DNA of 64,000 nt from an uncultured Christensenella sp. Lineage in GTDB: Bacteria > Bacillota > Clostridia > Christensenellales > CAG-917. A program made the position numbers and the translations under genes. Location: assembly GCA_910584155.1 (NCBI GenBank), contig CAJTYG010000005.1:1-64000 (forward strand), in the 5' to 3' direction. The notes below the pieces were generated by a model. It worked only from the letters and a program-made list of their open reading frames with translations. It was not told where the DNA came from and made no database searches. Of the stretch, positions 8,346-14,767 are shown piece after piece; positions within the stretch are counted from its first letter, which is position 1, and each line of letters begins with the position of its first letter.

Positions 8346-9833
8346 ATGAAAAGCAAATCTAAAGGAATTTTCAAGGGAAAAATAGGGGCGGACGCCAAGA
8401 CGCAGGACGAGGCTACGCTCGCAAAACTGCTCAAGGACCACGATGACGAAGGCTTCGTGCCCTTTCATATGCCTGGACACAAACGCAATAAAAATTTTGA
8501 ATACCTCAGCGGCGTGCAAAAGATGGATATAACCGAGTTAGAGGGCTTTGACAATCTGCACGCTCCTAAGGATCTGCTGATCGAGGCGCAAAAGCGTGCC
8601 GCAGAGTTTTTCTGCGTGAAGGAAAGCAGATATCTCATAAACGGCGCAACCGGCGGAATACTTGCCGCTATGAGGGCTATGACCAAATTCGGCGACGGGG
8701 TGCTTATCGCAAGAAACTGCCATAAGAGCGTTTTCAACGGCGTTGAGCTTTGCGGACTCAAGCCGCATTACGTGATGCCCGCTTATTTTGAGGAATACGG
8801 CTTTTACGGCTCCGTGATGCCTGAGGAAGTGGAAAAACAACTGCTGCTGCACACGGATATCAAGCTCGTTGTTATCACGAGCCCGACATACGAGGGCGTG
8901 CTGTCGGATATCAAATCCATAGCGGCACTTTGCAGAAAGCACAATGCGCTCTTGCTTGTAGACGAGGCGCACGGAGCGCATCTCGGTCTTTGCAGAAGCT
9001 TTGAGCAGAGTGCGAGAAATCTCGGCGCAGACGTCGTTGTAAACAGCTTGCACAAGACGCTACCGAGCCTTACGCAGACTGCGGTGCTGCATATATGCTC
9101 CGACAGGGTGAGCGTGGGTGAGATAGACAGAGCGCTAAGCGTTTTTGAAAGCAGCTCGCCGTCATACGTGCTGATGTCGTCCATTGACGAGTGCATACGC
9201 TATCTGTCTTCGGACGGGGCGAAGACGCTTGACAGATGGGCGGATATGGTGGATAAATTTCGCAGAAGCACTGCGAGAAACAAGCGCATAAAGCTGTTTA
9301 ACGGCGACAGAGAGGGCAGAGTTTTTGCATACGACGATACAAAGCTCGTGTTCCTTACGGTGGAATGCGCATTGAGCGGAATTTCGTTTATGCGACTGCT
9401 GCGAAAAAATTATAAGATAGAGCTTGAAATGGCAGCAGCAAACTATGCGGTCGCAATGACGGGCGCAGGCGACGATCTGAACGCTTTTCTTGCGCTGTCG
9501 GGCGCAGTGTACGAGCTTGAAACGAGCGTTAGAGAAAGATACGGGCTTGTGAATATAAACAACGTTGATATTCCGCAAAAGGTATTTGAGCCCTATCAAA
9601 TAAGAGGTTTAAACGTCGTTTTTGCAGAATTCGACGAGTCGGCGGGATACGTCGCCGCCGAAAACGTGTGGGCGTATCCTCCCGGTTGTCCGCTTATCTG
9701 CAAGGGCGAGGTCATCACTACCGAGTTTTTGCACCACTCGCTGCTTCTGTACCAAAGCGGCATAGAGGTGGACAGCGAGCAGAGGGCTTTCCCAAATAAA
9801 ATACTTGTCGTCGCACACGATCCGTCCATTTGA
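8346..9833 (+). CDS. Orn/Lys/Arg decarboxylase family PLP enzyme
   Basis: A 495-residue fold-type I PLP enzyme of the group I ornithine/lysine/arginine decarboxylases without the N-terminal response-regulator-like wing. Visible motifs are FHMPGHKRN near residue 40, GATGGILAAM, TSPTYEGVLSD, the PLP-phosphate and Asp region LLVDEAHGAHLG, and the Schiff-base Lys in NSLHKTLPSLTQTA. The C-terminal domain contains YPPGCPLICKGE. It likely makes a polyamine precursor (cadaverine, putrescine or agmatine); which substrate cannot be told. The ATG at 8346 has no Shine-Dalgarno; TATACT lies seven bases upstream, so the mRNA may be leaderless. Confidence 0.88.
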   Translation: MKSKSKGIFKGKIGADAKTQDEATLAKLLKDHDDEGFVPFHMPGHKRNKNFEYLSGVQKMDITELEGFDNLHAPKDLLIEAQKRAAEFFCVKESRYLINGATGGILAAMRAMTKFGDGVLIARNCHKSVFNGVELCGLKPHYVMPAYFEEYGFYGSVMPEEVEKQLLLHTDIKLVVITSPTYEGVLSDIKSIAALCRKHNALLLVDEAHGAHLGLCRSFEQSARNLGADVVVNSLHKTLPSLTQTAVLHICSDRVSVGEIDRALSVFESSSPSYVLMSSIDECIRYLSSDGAKTLDRWADMVDKFRRSTARNKRIKLFNGDREGRVFAYDDTKLVFLTVECALSGISFMRLLRKNYKIELEMAAANYAVAMTGAGDDLNAFLALSGAVYELETSVRERYGLVNINNVDIPQKVFEPYQIRGLNVVFAEFDESAGYVAAENVWAYPPGCPLICKGEVITTEFLHHSLLLYQSGIEVDSEQRAFPNKILVVAHDPSI

Positions 9834-9855
9834 TTTTTAAAAACCGCTTGCGCAC

Positions 9856-9884
9856 TTGACAAGCTATATGTAAATAACTATAAT
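9856..9884 (+). promoter_or_regulatory. Strong promoter of the SCIFF peptide gene
   Basis: TTGACA at 9856-9861, a 17-base spacer and TATAAT at 9879-9884, an exact consensus match. It lies 33 bases upstream of the peptide ATG. Confidence 0.85.
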
Positions 9885-9917
9885 ATAGATAATAATAAAA
9901 CAATTTAGGAGCTCAAT

Positions 9918-10064
9918 ATGAAAAGAATAGTCACTTTGAAAACTCGCAACCTCACAGAAAGCAAAAAGAACGGCGGCTGCGGCGAATGCCAAACCTCCTG
10001 TCAGTCCGCATGCAAGACGTCCTGCGGCGTTGCAAATCAGAAGTGCGAGAAGGTCGGAAAGTAA
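9918..10064 (+). CDS. scfA: SCIFF ribosomal peptide precursor (six cysteines in forty-five residues)
   Basis: A 48-residue peptide with the SCIFF pattern. After a basic 20-residue leader (MKRIVTLKTRNLTESKKNGG) come Cys21, 24, 28, 32, 36 and 43, with the family core CQTSCQSACKTSC. SCIFF peptides are near-universal in Clostridia and are cross-linked by a dedicated radical SAM enzyme that forms Cys-to-alpha-carbon thioethers. The gene has a perfect consensus promoter and the Shine-Dalgarno AGGAG at 9907-9911. The maturase follows after a terminator hairpin, an arrangement that would keep peptide mRNA in excess. The biological role of mature SCIFF is unknown. Confidence 0.93.
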   Translation: MKRIVTLKTRNLTESKKNGGCGECQTSCQSACKTSCGVANQKCEKVGK

Positions 10065-10088
10065 TTCGCTTGCATTTTAAAAAAGCTG

Positions 10089-10113
10089 CGCCTATCGTTT
10101 GATAGGCGTTTTT
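10089..10113 (+). terminator. Terminator/attenuator between SCIFF and its maturase
   Basis: CGCCTATC pairs with GATAGGCG around a GTTT loop, followed by TTTTT. It lies only ten bases before the maturase ATG, so partial read-through is likely the way the maturase is expressed. Confidence 0.8.
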
Positions 10114-10122
10114 ATTGAAATT

Positions 10123-11499
10123 ATGATACATACCTTTAAACAGAACGGATACAATATCGTCCTCGACGTGGCAAGCGGAAGCGTGCACGTGGTGGACGAC
10201 GTGGCTTTTGACGTCATAAACGCATATGAAAGCAGCACTGCGGACGAGATAGCGGATAGCGTTTGCAAAAAGCATAACGTGAGCAGGGACGAGGTGCTCG
10301 AGTGTATCGCAGACGTCGAGCAGCTGAAAAAAGACGGCTCGCTGTTTGCGGAGGATACGTTCAGACCAAACGTCGAGGCGCTTGCAAAGAGAGATACGGT
10401 CGTAAAGGCGCTTTGCCTGCACGTTGCGCATACCTGCAACCTAAACTGCGAATATTGCTTTGCGGCGCAGGGCAAGTATCACGGCGAAAGGGCGATAATG
10501 TCGTTTGAGGTCGGCAAGAGGGCGCTCGATTTTTTGGTGGAAAACAGCGGCACACGTCACAATCTCGAGGTGGACTTTTTCGGCGGAGAGCCGCTGATGA
10601 ACTTTGACGTCGTAAAAAGGCTCGTGGCATATGCCCGTTCTATAGAGGAAAGCTGCGGAAAGCATTTCCGCTTTACGCTGACTACAAACGGAATGCTGAT
10701 AGACGACAACGTAATCGAGTTTGCAAACGCCGAGATGGATAACGTGGTTTTGAGCCTTGACGGAAGAAAGGAAGTGAACGACAACTTCCGCAAGACCGTC
10801 GGCGGCGTGGGAAGCTTTGATATCATCGTGCCGAAATTTCAAAAGCTTGTGCAGGCAAGAGGGGATAAGAGCTATTATATAAGAGGCACGTTTACGCACC
10901 TCAACCCCGATTTCACTGAAGATATAAAGACAATGCTCGACCTCGGCTTTGACGAGCTGAGTATGGAACCCGTCGTGTGTCCTCCGACCGACCCTTATGC
11001 GCTGACAGAAGACGATAAAACGATTTTGTTTGAACAGTACGAGAAGCTGACAAATATGATGATAGAGCGCAAAAAGCAGGGCAAGCCCTTTACGTTTTAC
11101 CACTATATGCTCGACCTCGAGGGCGGCCCGTGCATTTATAAGCGCATATCGGGCTGCGGCAGCGGTACGGAATACCTTGCCGTCACGCCTACGGGCGAGC
11201 TTTATCCCTGCCATCAGTTTGTGGGAAATAAGGACTACCTTATGGGCGACATCTGGCAGGGCGTAACAAGAACGGATATCCGTGACAAATTTAAACGCTG
11301 CAACGCCTACTCCCGCAAGGAATGTGCGGACTGTTGGGCAAGGCTATATTGCTCGGGCGGCTGCTCGGCAAACGCATACAATGCTACGGGCGACGTAAAC
11401 GGCGTGTACGCATACGGGTGCGATTTGTTTAAAAAACGCATTGAGTGTGCAATCACCTTGCAGGTGGATGAGCTATACAATGCGCAAAATGAGGAATGA
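10123..11499 (+). CDS. scfB: SCIFF radical SAM maturase (SPASM domain)
   Basis: A 458-residue radical SAM peptide maturase (TIGR03974 type). Residues 1-85 form a peptide-recognition domain (start MIHTFKQNGYNIVLDVASG). The radical SAM motif is HTCNLNCEYCFAAQG (CX3CX2C) near residue 100, with the SAM-binding DFFGGEPLMNF. The C-terminal SPASM region, from about residue 340, has many cysteines (SGCGSGTEY, CNAYSRKECADCWARLYC, GGCSANAYN) for two auxiliary iron-sulfur clusters. It forms thioether bonds in the SCIFF peptide encoded just upstream. The start at 10123 was chosen from the family N-terminus; a TTG at 10099 lies in the terminator hairpin. Confidence 0.94.
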   Translation: MIHTFKQNGYNIVLDVASGSVHVVDDVAFDVINAYESSTADEIADSVCKKHNVSRDEVLECIADVEQLKKDGSLFAEDTFRPNVEALAKRDTVVKALCLHVAHTCNLNCEYCFAAQGKYHGERAIMSFEVGKRALDFLVENSGTRHNLEVDFFGGEPLMNFDVVKRLVAYARSIEESCGKHFRFTLTTNGMLIDDNVIEFANAEMDNVVLSLDGRKEVNDNFRKTVGGVGSFDIIVPKFQKLVQARGDKSYYIRGTFTHLNPDFTEDIKTMLDLGFDELSMEPVVCPPTDPYALTEDDKTILFEQYEKLTNMMIERKKQGKPFTFYHYMLDLEGGPCIYKRISGCGSGTEYLAVTPTGELYPCHQFVGNKDYLMGDIWQGVTRTDIRDKFKRCNAYSRKECADCWARLYCSGGCSANAYNATGDVNGVYAYGCDLFKKRIECAITLQVDELYNAQNEE

Positions 11500-11502
11500 T
11501 AT

Positions 11503-11877
11503 ATGCAGATAAAATCGCCGCTTACGGACGAAATTTTGGACGGATACCGCAAAATTTTAGGCAGACACGTGACCGTCACGATGGATAGACCTATAGGCAC
11601 AACGCACCCAAAGCACCCGAATATCGTATATCCCATAAACTACGGCTACGTGGACGGGCTCTTGGGCGGCGACGGCGAGGAACAGGACGTTTATGTGCTT
11701 GGCGAAAGCCGTCCGCTTGATACATTTGATGGAATTGTCATCGCAGTTGTGCATAGATTTGACGACAACGAGTGCAAATGGGTCGCCTGCAAAAATGGCG
11801 GGAAGTATACGGCGGACGAAATAATGGCTGCGATAAATTTTCAAGAACAGTTTTATCATTCGCAAATAATTATGTGA
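11503..11877 (+). CDS. Short inorganic-pyrophosphatase-like protein
   Basis: A 124-residue protein resembling the soluble family I pyrophosphatase fold: PIGTTHPKHPNIVYPINYGYV followed by acidic GGDGEEQDVYVLG, matching the metal-binding segment of family I enzymes. At 124 residues it is much shorter than canonical enzymes (about 170 or more) and the later DxxxD segment is not clear. It is translationally close to the SCIFF maturase (stop at 11499, start at 11503, GAGG at 11491), so it belongs to that transcript. Pyrophosphate or another phosphate-ester substrate is inferred from the family. Confidence 0.7.
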   Translation: MQIKSPLTDEILDGYRKILGRHVTVTMDRPIGTTHPKHPNIVYPINYGYVDGLLGGDGEEQDVYVLGESRPLDTFDGIVIAVVHRFDDNECKWVACKNGGKYTADEIMAAINFQEQFYHSQIIM

Positions 11878-11880
11878 GAA

Positions 11881-11907
11881 AAAACACGGCGTGACCGTGT
11901 TTTTTTA
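11881..11907 (+). terminator. Intrinsic terminator ending the SCIFF operon
   Basis: AACACGG pairs with CCGTGTT around CGTGA, followed by a T-run. Confidence 0.8.
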
Positions 11908-11980
11908 TACGTAAAAATTGAAAATTTTTGACATAAAAACTTGACAGAGTTTATCTGATGATAAATAAGCTGATTTTGAG

Positions 11981-12167
11981 GACAATCCCCTCACCGCCTC
12001 GTCGCATTTATGCGAATTCGGCAGAGCTCCCCTTGCTAAGGGGAGCCATAATAGGGACAGGTAGGGAAGTGCGTAAAATGAGTGAAAGGTCTGGATTGCT
12101 TCGGCGATAGCCTCGCAATGACGGGTAGGTGTGGATTGCTTCGGCAGTAAATGCCTCGCAATGACGG
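11981..12167. repeat. Interspersed repeat cluster between the SCIFF operon and rex
   Basis: Two repeat types recur elsewhere in the window. 11981-12054 has GACAATCCCCTC followed by the palindrome CTCCCCTTGCTAAGGGGAG and GCCATAAT, as at 14629 and 24923. 12091-12124 and 12131-12167 are two adjacent copies of GGATTGCTTCGGC..GCCTCGCAATGACG, whose ATTGC/GCAAT and GGC/GCC halves fold back. No gene was found in the 318-base gap. Confidence 0.75.
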
Positions 12168-12195
12168 TGGGTGACAATACCTCGTCGATTTTTCG

Positions 12196-12840
12196 CTAAA
12201 TTCGGCGATTTTCAAGCAACTGCATACTTAAAAGCGCCAATGAAGCCGCCAAATCTTCGCCCTTTACAGCAATACCCGCAGGTAGATTGAGATGAACAGG
12301 AGCAAAGCACCAAATTGCTTTTATGCCTGCCGCCACCATTTTATCCGCAATGCTTTGCGCAGCAACGGACGGCACGCAAATTATTCCTAATCTTATTTTA
12401 AATCTTTCTACAATTCCTTGCAGCTTGTCTATGTGATAGACAGGCTTGCCGTTCACTTCCGTCCCGACAACTTCGTCATTCACGTCAAATGCGGCAATTA
12501 TATTCAAGCCGTAGTTTTTAAAGCCGTCGTAGCCGAGTATCGCACGTCCGAGTCCGCCCACGCCGACGAGCACAGCGTCACGGGTGTTGTTGTAGCCCAA
12601 AAAATCTTCCAAATCGGCGATAAGCTCTTTGGTGACATAACCTGTTTTTGGTTTGCCTGCCACTGTGGATACAAGTGCGATATCCTTGCGTACCTGCACA
12701 GGATTTAGTCCTAAACCGTTTGCGATCGTGGTGCTTGATACAGTGGGAACATTGTTTTTGTCCAACTGATACAAATATCTCAAATAAGACGGAAGCCGTC
12801 TTAAAGTTGCCTTTGACATCTCTGTATTTTGATCCTGCAT
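12196..12840 (-). CDS. rex: Redox-sensing transcriptional repressor Rex
   Basis: A 214-residue Rex repressor, which binds DNA when the NADH/NAD ratio is low and is released by NADH. The N-terminal winged helix covers about residues 8-80 (ATLRRLPSYLRYLYQL, NPVQVRKDIA). The Rossmann domain has VGVGGLGRAILGY near residue 93 and AAFDVNDEVVG. The C-terminal swap helix includes WCFAPVHLNLP. The ATG at 12840 follows GGTGGA; a second Met at residue 8 is possible. A 24-bp palindrome overlaps its own -10 region, consistent with autoregulation. A Rex-type site also lies upstream of pgk at 59681. Confidence 0.95.
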   Translation of the reverse strand: MQDQNTEMSKATLRRLPSYLRYLYQLDKNNVPTVSSTTIANGLGLNPVQVRKDIALVSTVAGKPKTGYVTKELIADLEDFLGYNNTRDAVLVGVGGLGRAILGYDGFKNYGLNIIAAFDVNDEVVGTEVNGKPVYHIDKLQGIVERFKIRLGIICVPSVAAQSIADKMVAAGIKAIWCFAPVHLNLPAGIAVKGEDLAASLALLSMQLLENRRI

Positions 12841-12851
12841 ATATCCACCGT

Positions 12852-12875
12852 TATATTTTTATCGATAAAAATATA
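12852..12875. promoter_or_regulatory. 24-bp palindrome over the rex promoter (candidate autoregulatory operator)
   Basis: A perfect dyad centred on ATCGAT (half site TATATTTTTATC). It covers the rex -10 and the start of the leader on the minus strand. It does not match the common Rex consensus exactly, so the binding protein is uncertain. Confidence 0.5.
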
Positions 12876-12899
12876 CTCACAAAGTGTATGATTTGTCAA
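12870..12899 (-). promoter_or_regulatory. rex promoter
   Basis: On the minus strand TTGACA (12899-12894), an 18-base spacer and TATATT (12875-12870). Confidence 0.6.
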
Positions 12900-12989
12900 T
12901 ATTTTATATCAAAAAATATGCAATTCGATAAAAACAAACTGTTTTTACCGCTTATATTATTTAAGTTTATATCGATAAATTTAAAAAAA

Positions 12990-13018
12990 TTGACATAATT
13001 TCTTGACAAGACTTTATA
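12990..13018 (+). promoter_or_regulatory. Possible promoter reading antisense into the first module regulator
   Basis: TTGACA, a 17-base spacer and TTTATA on the plus strand, pointing into the 3' end of the minus-strand regulator gene at 13044. No plus-strand gene starts here. Confidence 0.35.
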
Positions 13019-13043
13019 TATTTAAAGGTTTGAAATTCGGTTT

Positions 13044-13283
13044 TTATTTTTCAAACAATTTGTCTACTGAAACACCTAAAATTTTTGCAATGGCATAAAT
13101 CTCTTTATCCGTTGCAATGCGGGTTTGTCCCTCAAGCTTAGAGTAGCTTGTTGGGTTGATATCAACACCCGCAACTTGAATTTTGGCAATGAAATCCTTT
13201 TGAGAAATGGACACTGCGGTACGCAATTTTGCAATTTTTGCACCGACAAGGTTTGCAGTGCCTAAAGATTTTCTTGTTTTCAT
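13044..13283 (-). CDS. Cro/C1-type HTH regulator, module copy 1
   Basis: A 79-residue XRE-family DNA-binding protein consisting of one helix-turn-helix domain (AKLRTAVSISQKDFIAKIQ, NPTSYSKLEGQTR, IAKILGVSVDKLF). It is almost the same as the protein at 13642-13875; the two genes are also very similar in DNA. It is transcribed divergently from the small protein gene at 13367. Its ATG lies six bases after a TATAAT (minus strand 13295-13290) with no room for a Shine-Dalgarno, so the mRNA is probably leaderless. It most likely represses both itself and the divergent gene through the dyad at 13314-13334. AT-rich and probably acquired. Confidence 0.88.
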   Translation of the reverse strand: MKTRKSLGTANLVGAKIAKLRTAVSISQKDFIAKIQVAGVDINPTSYSKLEGQTRIATDKEIYAIAKILGVSVDKLFEK

Positions 13284-13285
13284 AA

Positions 13286-13298
13286 TTCTATTATAGAA
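13286..13298. promoter_or_regulatory. Second dyad over the regulator -10, module 1
   Basis: TTCTA-TTA-TAGAA. It contains the regulator's TATAAT on the minus strand and recurs identically at 13878-13890. Confidence 0.5.
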
Positions 13299-13308
13299 AT
13301 AAAAACAT

Positions 13309-13337
13309 TTGACATAATTCCGTTAAAGAATTATGAT
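13309..13337 (+). promoter_or_regulatory. Promoter of module small protein 1
   Basis: TTGACA at 13309-13314, a 17-base spacer and TATGAT at 13332-13337. The spacer is filled by the operator dyad listed at 13314. Confidence 0.75.
13314..13334. promoter_or_regulatory. Operator dyad of module 1
   Basis: ATAATTC-N7-GAATTAT, a perfect 7-bp inverted repeat lying between the -35 and -10 of the small protein promoter and at the -35 position of the divergent regulator. The same site with a single base change occurs at 13905-13925. Confidence 0.75.
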
Positions 13338-13366
13338 AGTTTTATAACAATACTTGAGGTAGTTAT

Positions 13367-13645
13367 ATGTACGTGCGTGTTCACAATGAAAGCGATTTGG
13401 ACTTAAACTATTTATTAGGTCCGATAACCATAAGTATATTTAAAAAAGCTTCTTCATATGTAGATCTTGCAAATTATAAGCAAATTACTTTCTTTTATGA
13501 AGAGGGCACATATACGGAATATGTCAGATATTTTAAAGAGATTGATGTCAAAGAAATTTTTAGGTCGGATATCTATGTGAATTTTGAAAACAAAAAAGTA
13601 GTAATAAAACAAGAAGAGTGGAAGCTGGAAGAATTGTTTTGTTAA
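13367..13645 (+). CDS. Unknown small protein, module copy 1
   Basis: A 92-residue soluble protein, not recognised. It is predicted to be rich in beta strands and aromatic residues (VRVHNESDLDL, QITFFYEEGTYTEYVRYF, KEIFRSDIYVNFENKK). It is homologous to the product of 13962-14219: both share HNxSxLxL near the start, an I-F-E segment, YxRYxKEI and DIYVNF near the end. The Shine-Dalgarno is GAGGT. It is paired divergently with a Cro/C1-type regulator and ends tail to tail with the next regulator (4-base overlap). A toxin, an effector or a phage-derived factor are all possible; the sequence gives no catalytic motif. Confidence 0.75.
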   Translation: MYVRVHNESDLDLNYLLGPITISIFKKASSYVDLANYKQITFFYEEGTYTEYVRYFKEIDVKEIFRSDIYVNFENKKVVIKQEEWKLEELFC

Positions 13646-13875
13646 AACAATTTGTCAACAGACACCCCTAAAATTTTTGCGATAGCGAAAATCTCTTTAT
13701 CCGTTGCAATGCGAGTTTGTCCCTCAAGCTTAGAGTAGCTTGTTGGGTTTATATCAACACCTGCAACTTGAATTCTGGCAATGAAATCCTTTTGAGAAAT
13801 ATGTTGTTCTTTGCGCAATTTTTCTATATTTGCGCCAACAATGTTTGCATTGCCTAAGGTTTTTCTCTTTCTCAT
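13642..13875 (-). CDS. Cro/C1-type HTH regulator, module copy 2
   Basis: A 77-residue XRE-family regulator, a close paralogue of 13044-13283. The two agree nearly completely from SQKDFIA through SVDKLF and differ mainly in the segment before helix 2 (LRKEQHISQ here, LRTAVSISQ in copy 1). It is divergent from 13962. Its ATG again follows TATAAT by six bases, so it is probably leaderless. The recognition helix is the same in both copies and their operators are almost identical, so cross-regulation between the modules is likely. Confidence 0.88.
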   Translation of the reverse strand: MRKRKTLGNANIVGANIEKLRKEQHISQKDFIARIQVAGVDINPTSYSKLEGQTRIATDKEIFAIAKILGVSVDKLF

Positions 13876-13899
13876 AATTCTATTATAGAAAGATAATTA

Positions 13900-13928
13900 T
13901 TGACATAATTCTGTTAAAGAATTATAAT
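13900..13928 (+). promoter_or_regulatory. Promoter and operator of module small protein 2
   Basis: TTGACA at 13900-13905, a 17-base spacer and TATAAT at 13923-13928. The dyad ATAATTC-N7-GAATTAT at 13905-13925 lies in the spacer, as in module 1. Confidence 0.75.
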
Positions 13929-13961
13929 AATTAATATAATTTATTAGTTTGAGGATAATAA

Positions 13962-14219
13962 ATGATAATTTGTATACACAATCAAAGCAATCTTAACTTG
14001 GCTTACACGACATTTTCGAAATATCATTGTGTGTACGGCAAAGGATCTAAATATTTAAATATAGACGGTTGTAACAAAATTATTTTTTATTTTGAAATTG
14101 CACATCACCCATTTGGATATACGAGATATTATAAGGAAATATGCACGGACGACATCAAACAATATGATATATATGTAAATTTTATAAAAAGAAAGCTGTA
14201 TGTTTTTCAAGAATTGTAG
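13962..14219 (+). CDS. Unknown small protein, module copy 2
   Basis: An 85-residue protein homologous to the product of 13367-13645 but far more diverged from it than the two regulators are from each other. Shared positions include HNxSxLxLxY at residues 6-15, the KxSxY segment, YxRYxKEI near residue 54 and DIYVNF near residue 69. No signal peptide, membrane span or known catalytic motif is visible. The Shine-Dalgarno is GAGGA. The faster divergence of this partner suggests it is the part that faces changing selection, while the regulator and operator are held constant. Function unknown. Confidence 0.72.
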   Translation: MIICIHNQSNLNLAYTTFSKYHCVYGKGSKYLNIDGCNKIIFYFEIAHHPFGYTRYYKEICTDDIKQYDIYVNFIKRKLYVFQEL

Positions 14220-14304
14220 TTATATTTAAATAACTTATTTGATATGCGATTTGTTTGATTTTTCGCTTAAAACTAACGTAATGACAAATAAAATGGCTGA
14301 AATT

Positions 14305-14684
14305 TCTGGATTGCTTCGGCGGTAGCCTCGCAATGACGTGCGAGAAAATCGGCATCTTTGGCTTGTGATTGCTTACGTTTTTTGTTCTTATCTTTAGAGA
14401 AAGGTGTTACGCAATAACTGATGATGAATCATCAAACATTTCTGCAAGTAATCGGATGCCCTGGCTTGATTTTCTCGCTACTACCGCACAAGCTAAAACT
14501 GAGCTACAAACTTTCCCGTAAATGACTGTAAAATATCTCGCTCAATTTACATTCGCTTGTTTTAGCTTGTTTGGTGGCACACTTTGTGTGCTTTTTGTTT
14601 GTTTTAAGCTTCGCAGCAGCTTTGAGTGGACAATCCCCTCAGTCACCTGCGGCGACAGCTCCCCTTACTAAGGGGAGCCATAAT
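14305..14684. repeat. Composite interspersed repeat, copy 1, with two long hairpins
   Basis: No gene is seen in the gap 14220-14767. The block holds, in order: GGATTGCTTCGGCGG..CTCGCAATGACG (14305-14338); hairpin 1, whose outer stem GCGAGAAAATC (14340-14350) pairs with 14468-14478 and whose inner arm at 14367 pairs with 14443-14453; hairpin 2, CAAGCTAAAAC (14489-14499) with 14559-14569; and GACAATCCCCTC..CTCCCCTTACTAAGGGGAG (14629-14684). The same order recurs at 24654-24985. Confidence 0.75.
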
Positions 14685-14767
14685 GCGGTTGCAATAAATG
14701 CCTCGCAAGACGGTATGATTGCTTTACACGTCGTGTCTTAATATGGAAGCCATAATAGGAAATGTTT

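Noticed and set aside
11878..12195. Possible tRNA or small RNA gene before rex
   Set aside because: The foldable parts are members of repeat families present elsewhere in the window; no tRNA cloverleaf or T-loop sequence was found.
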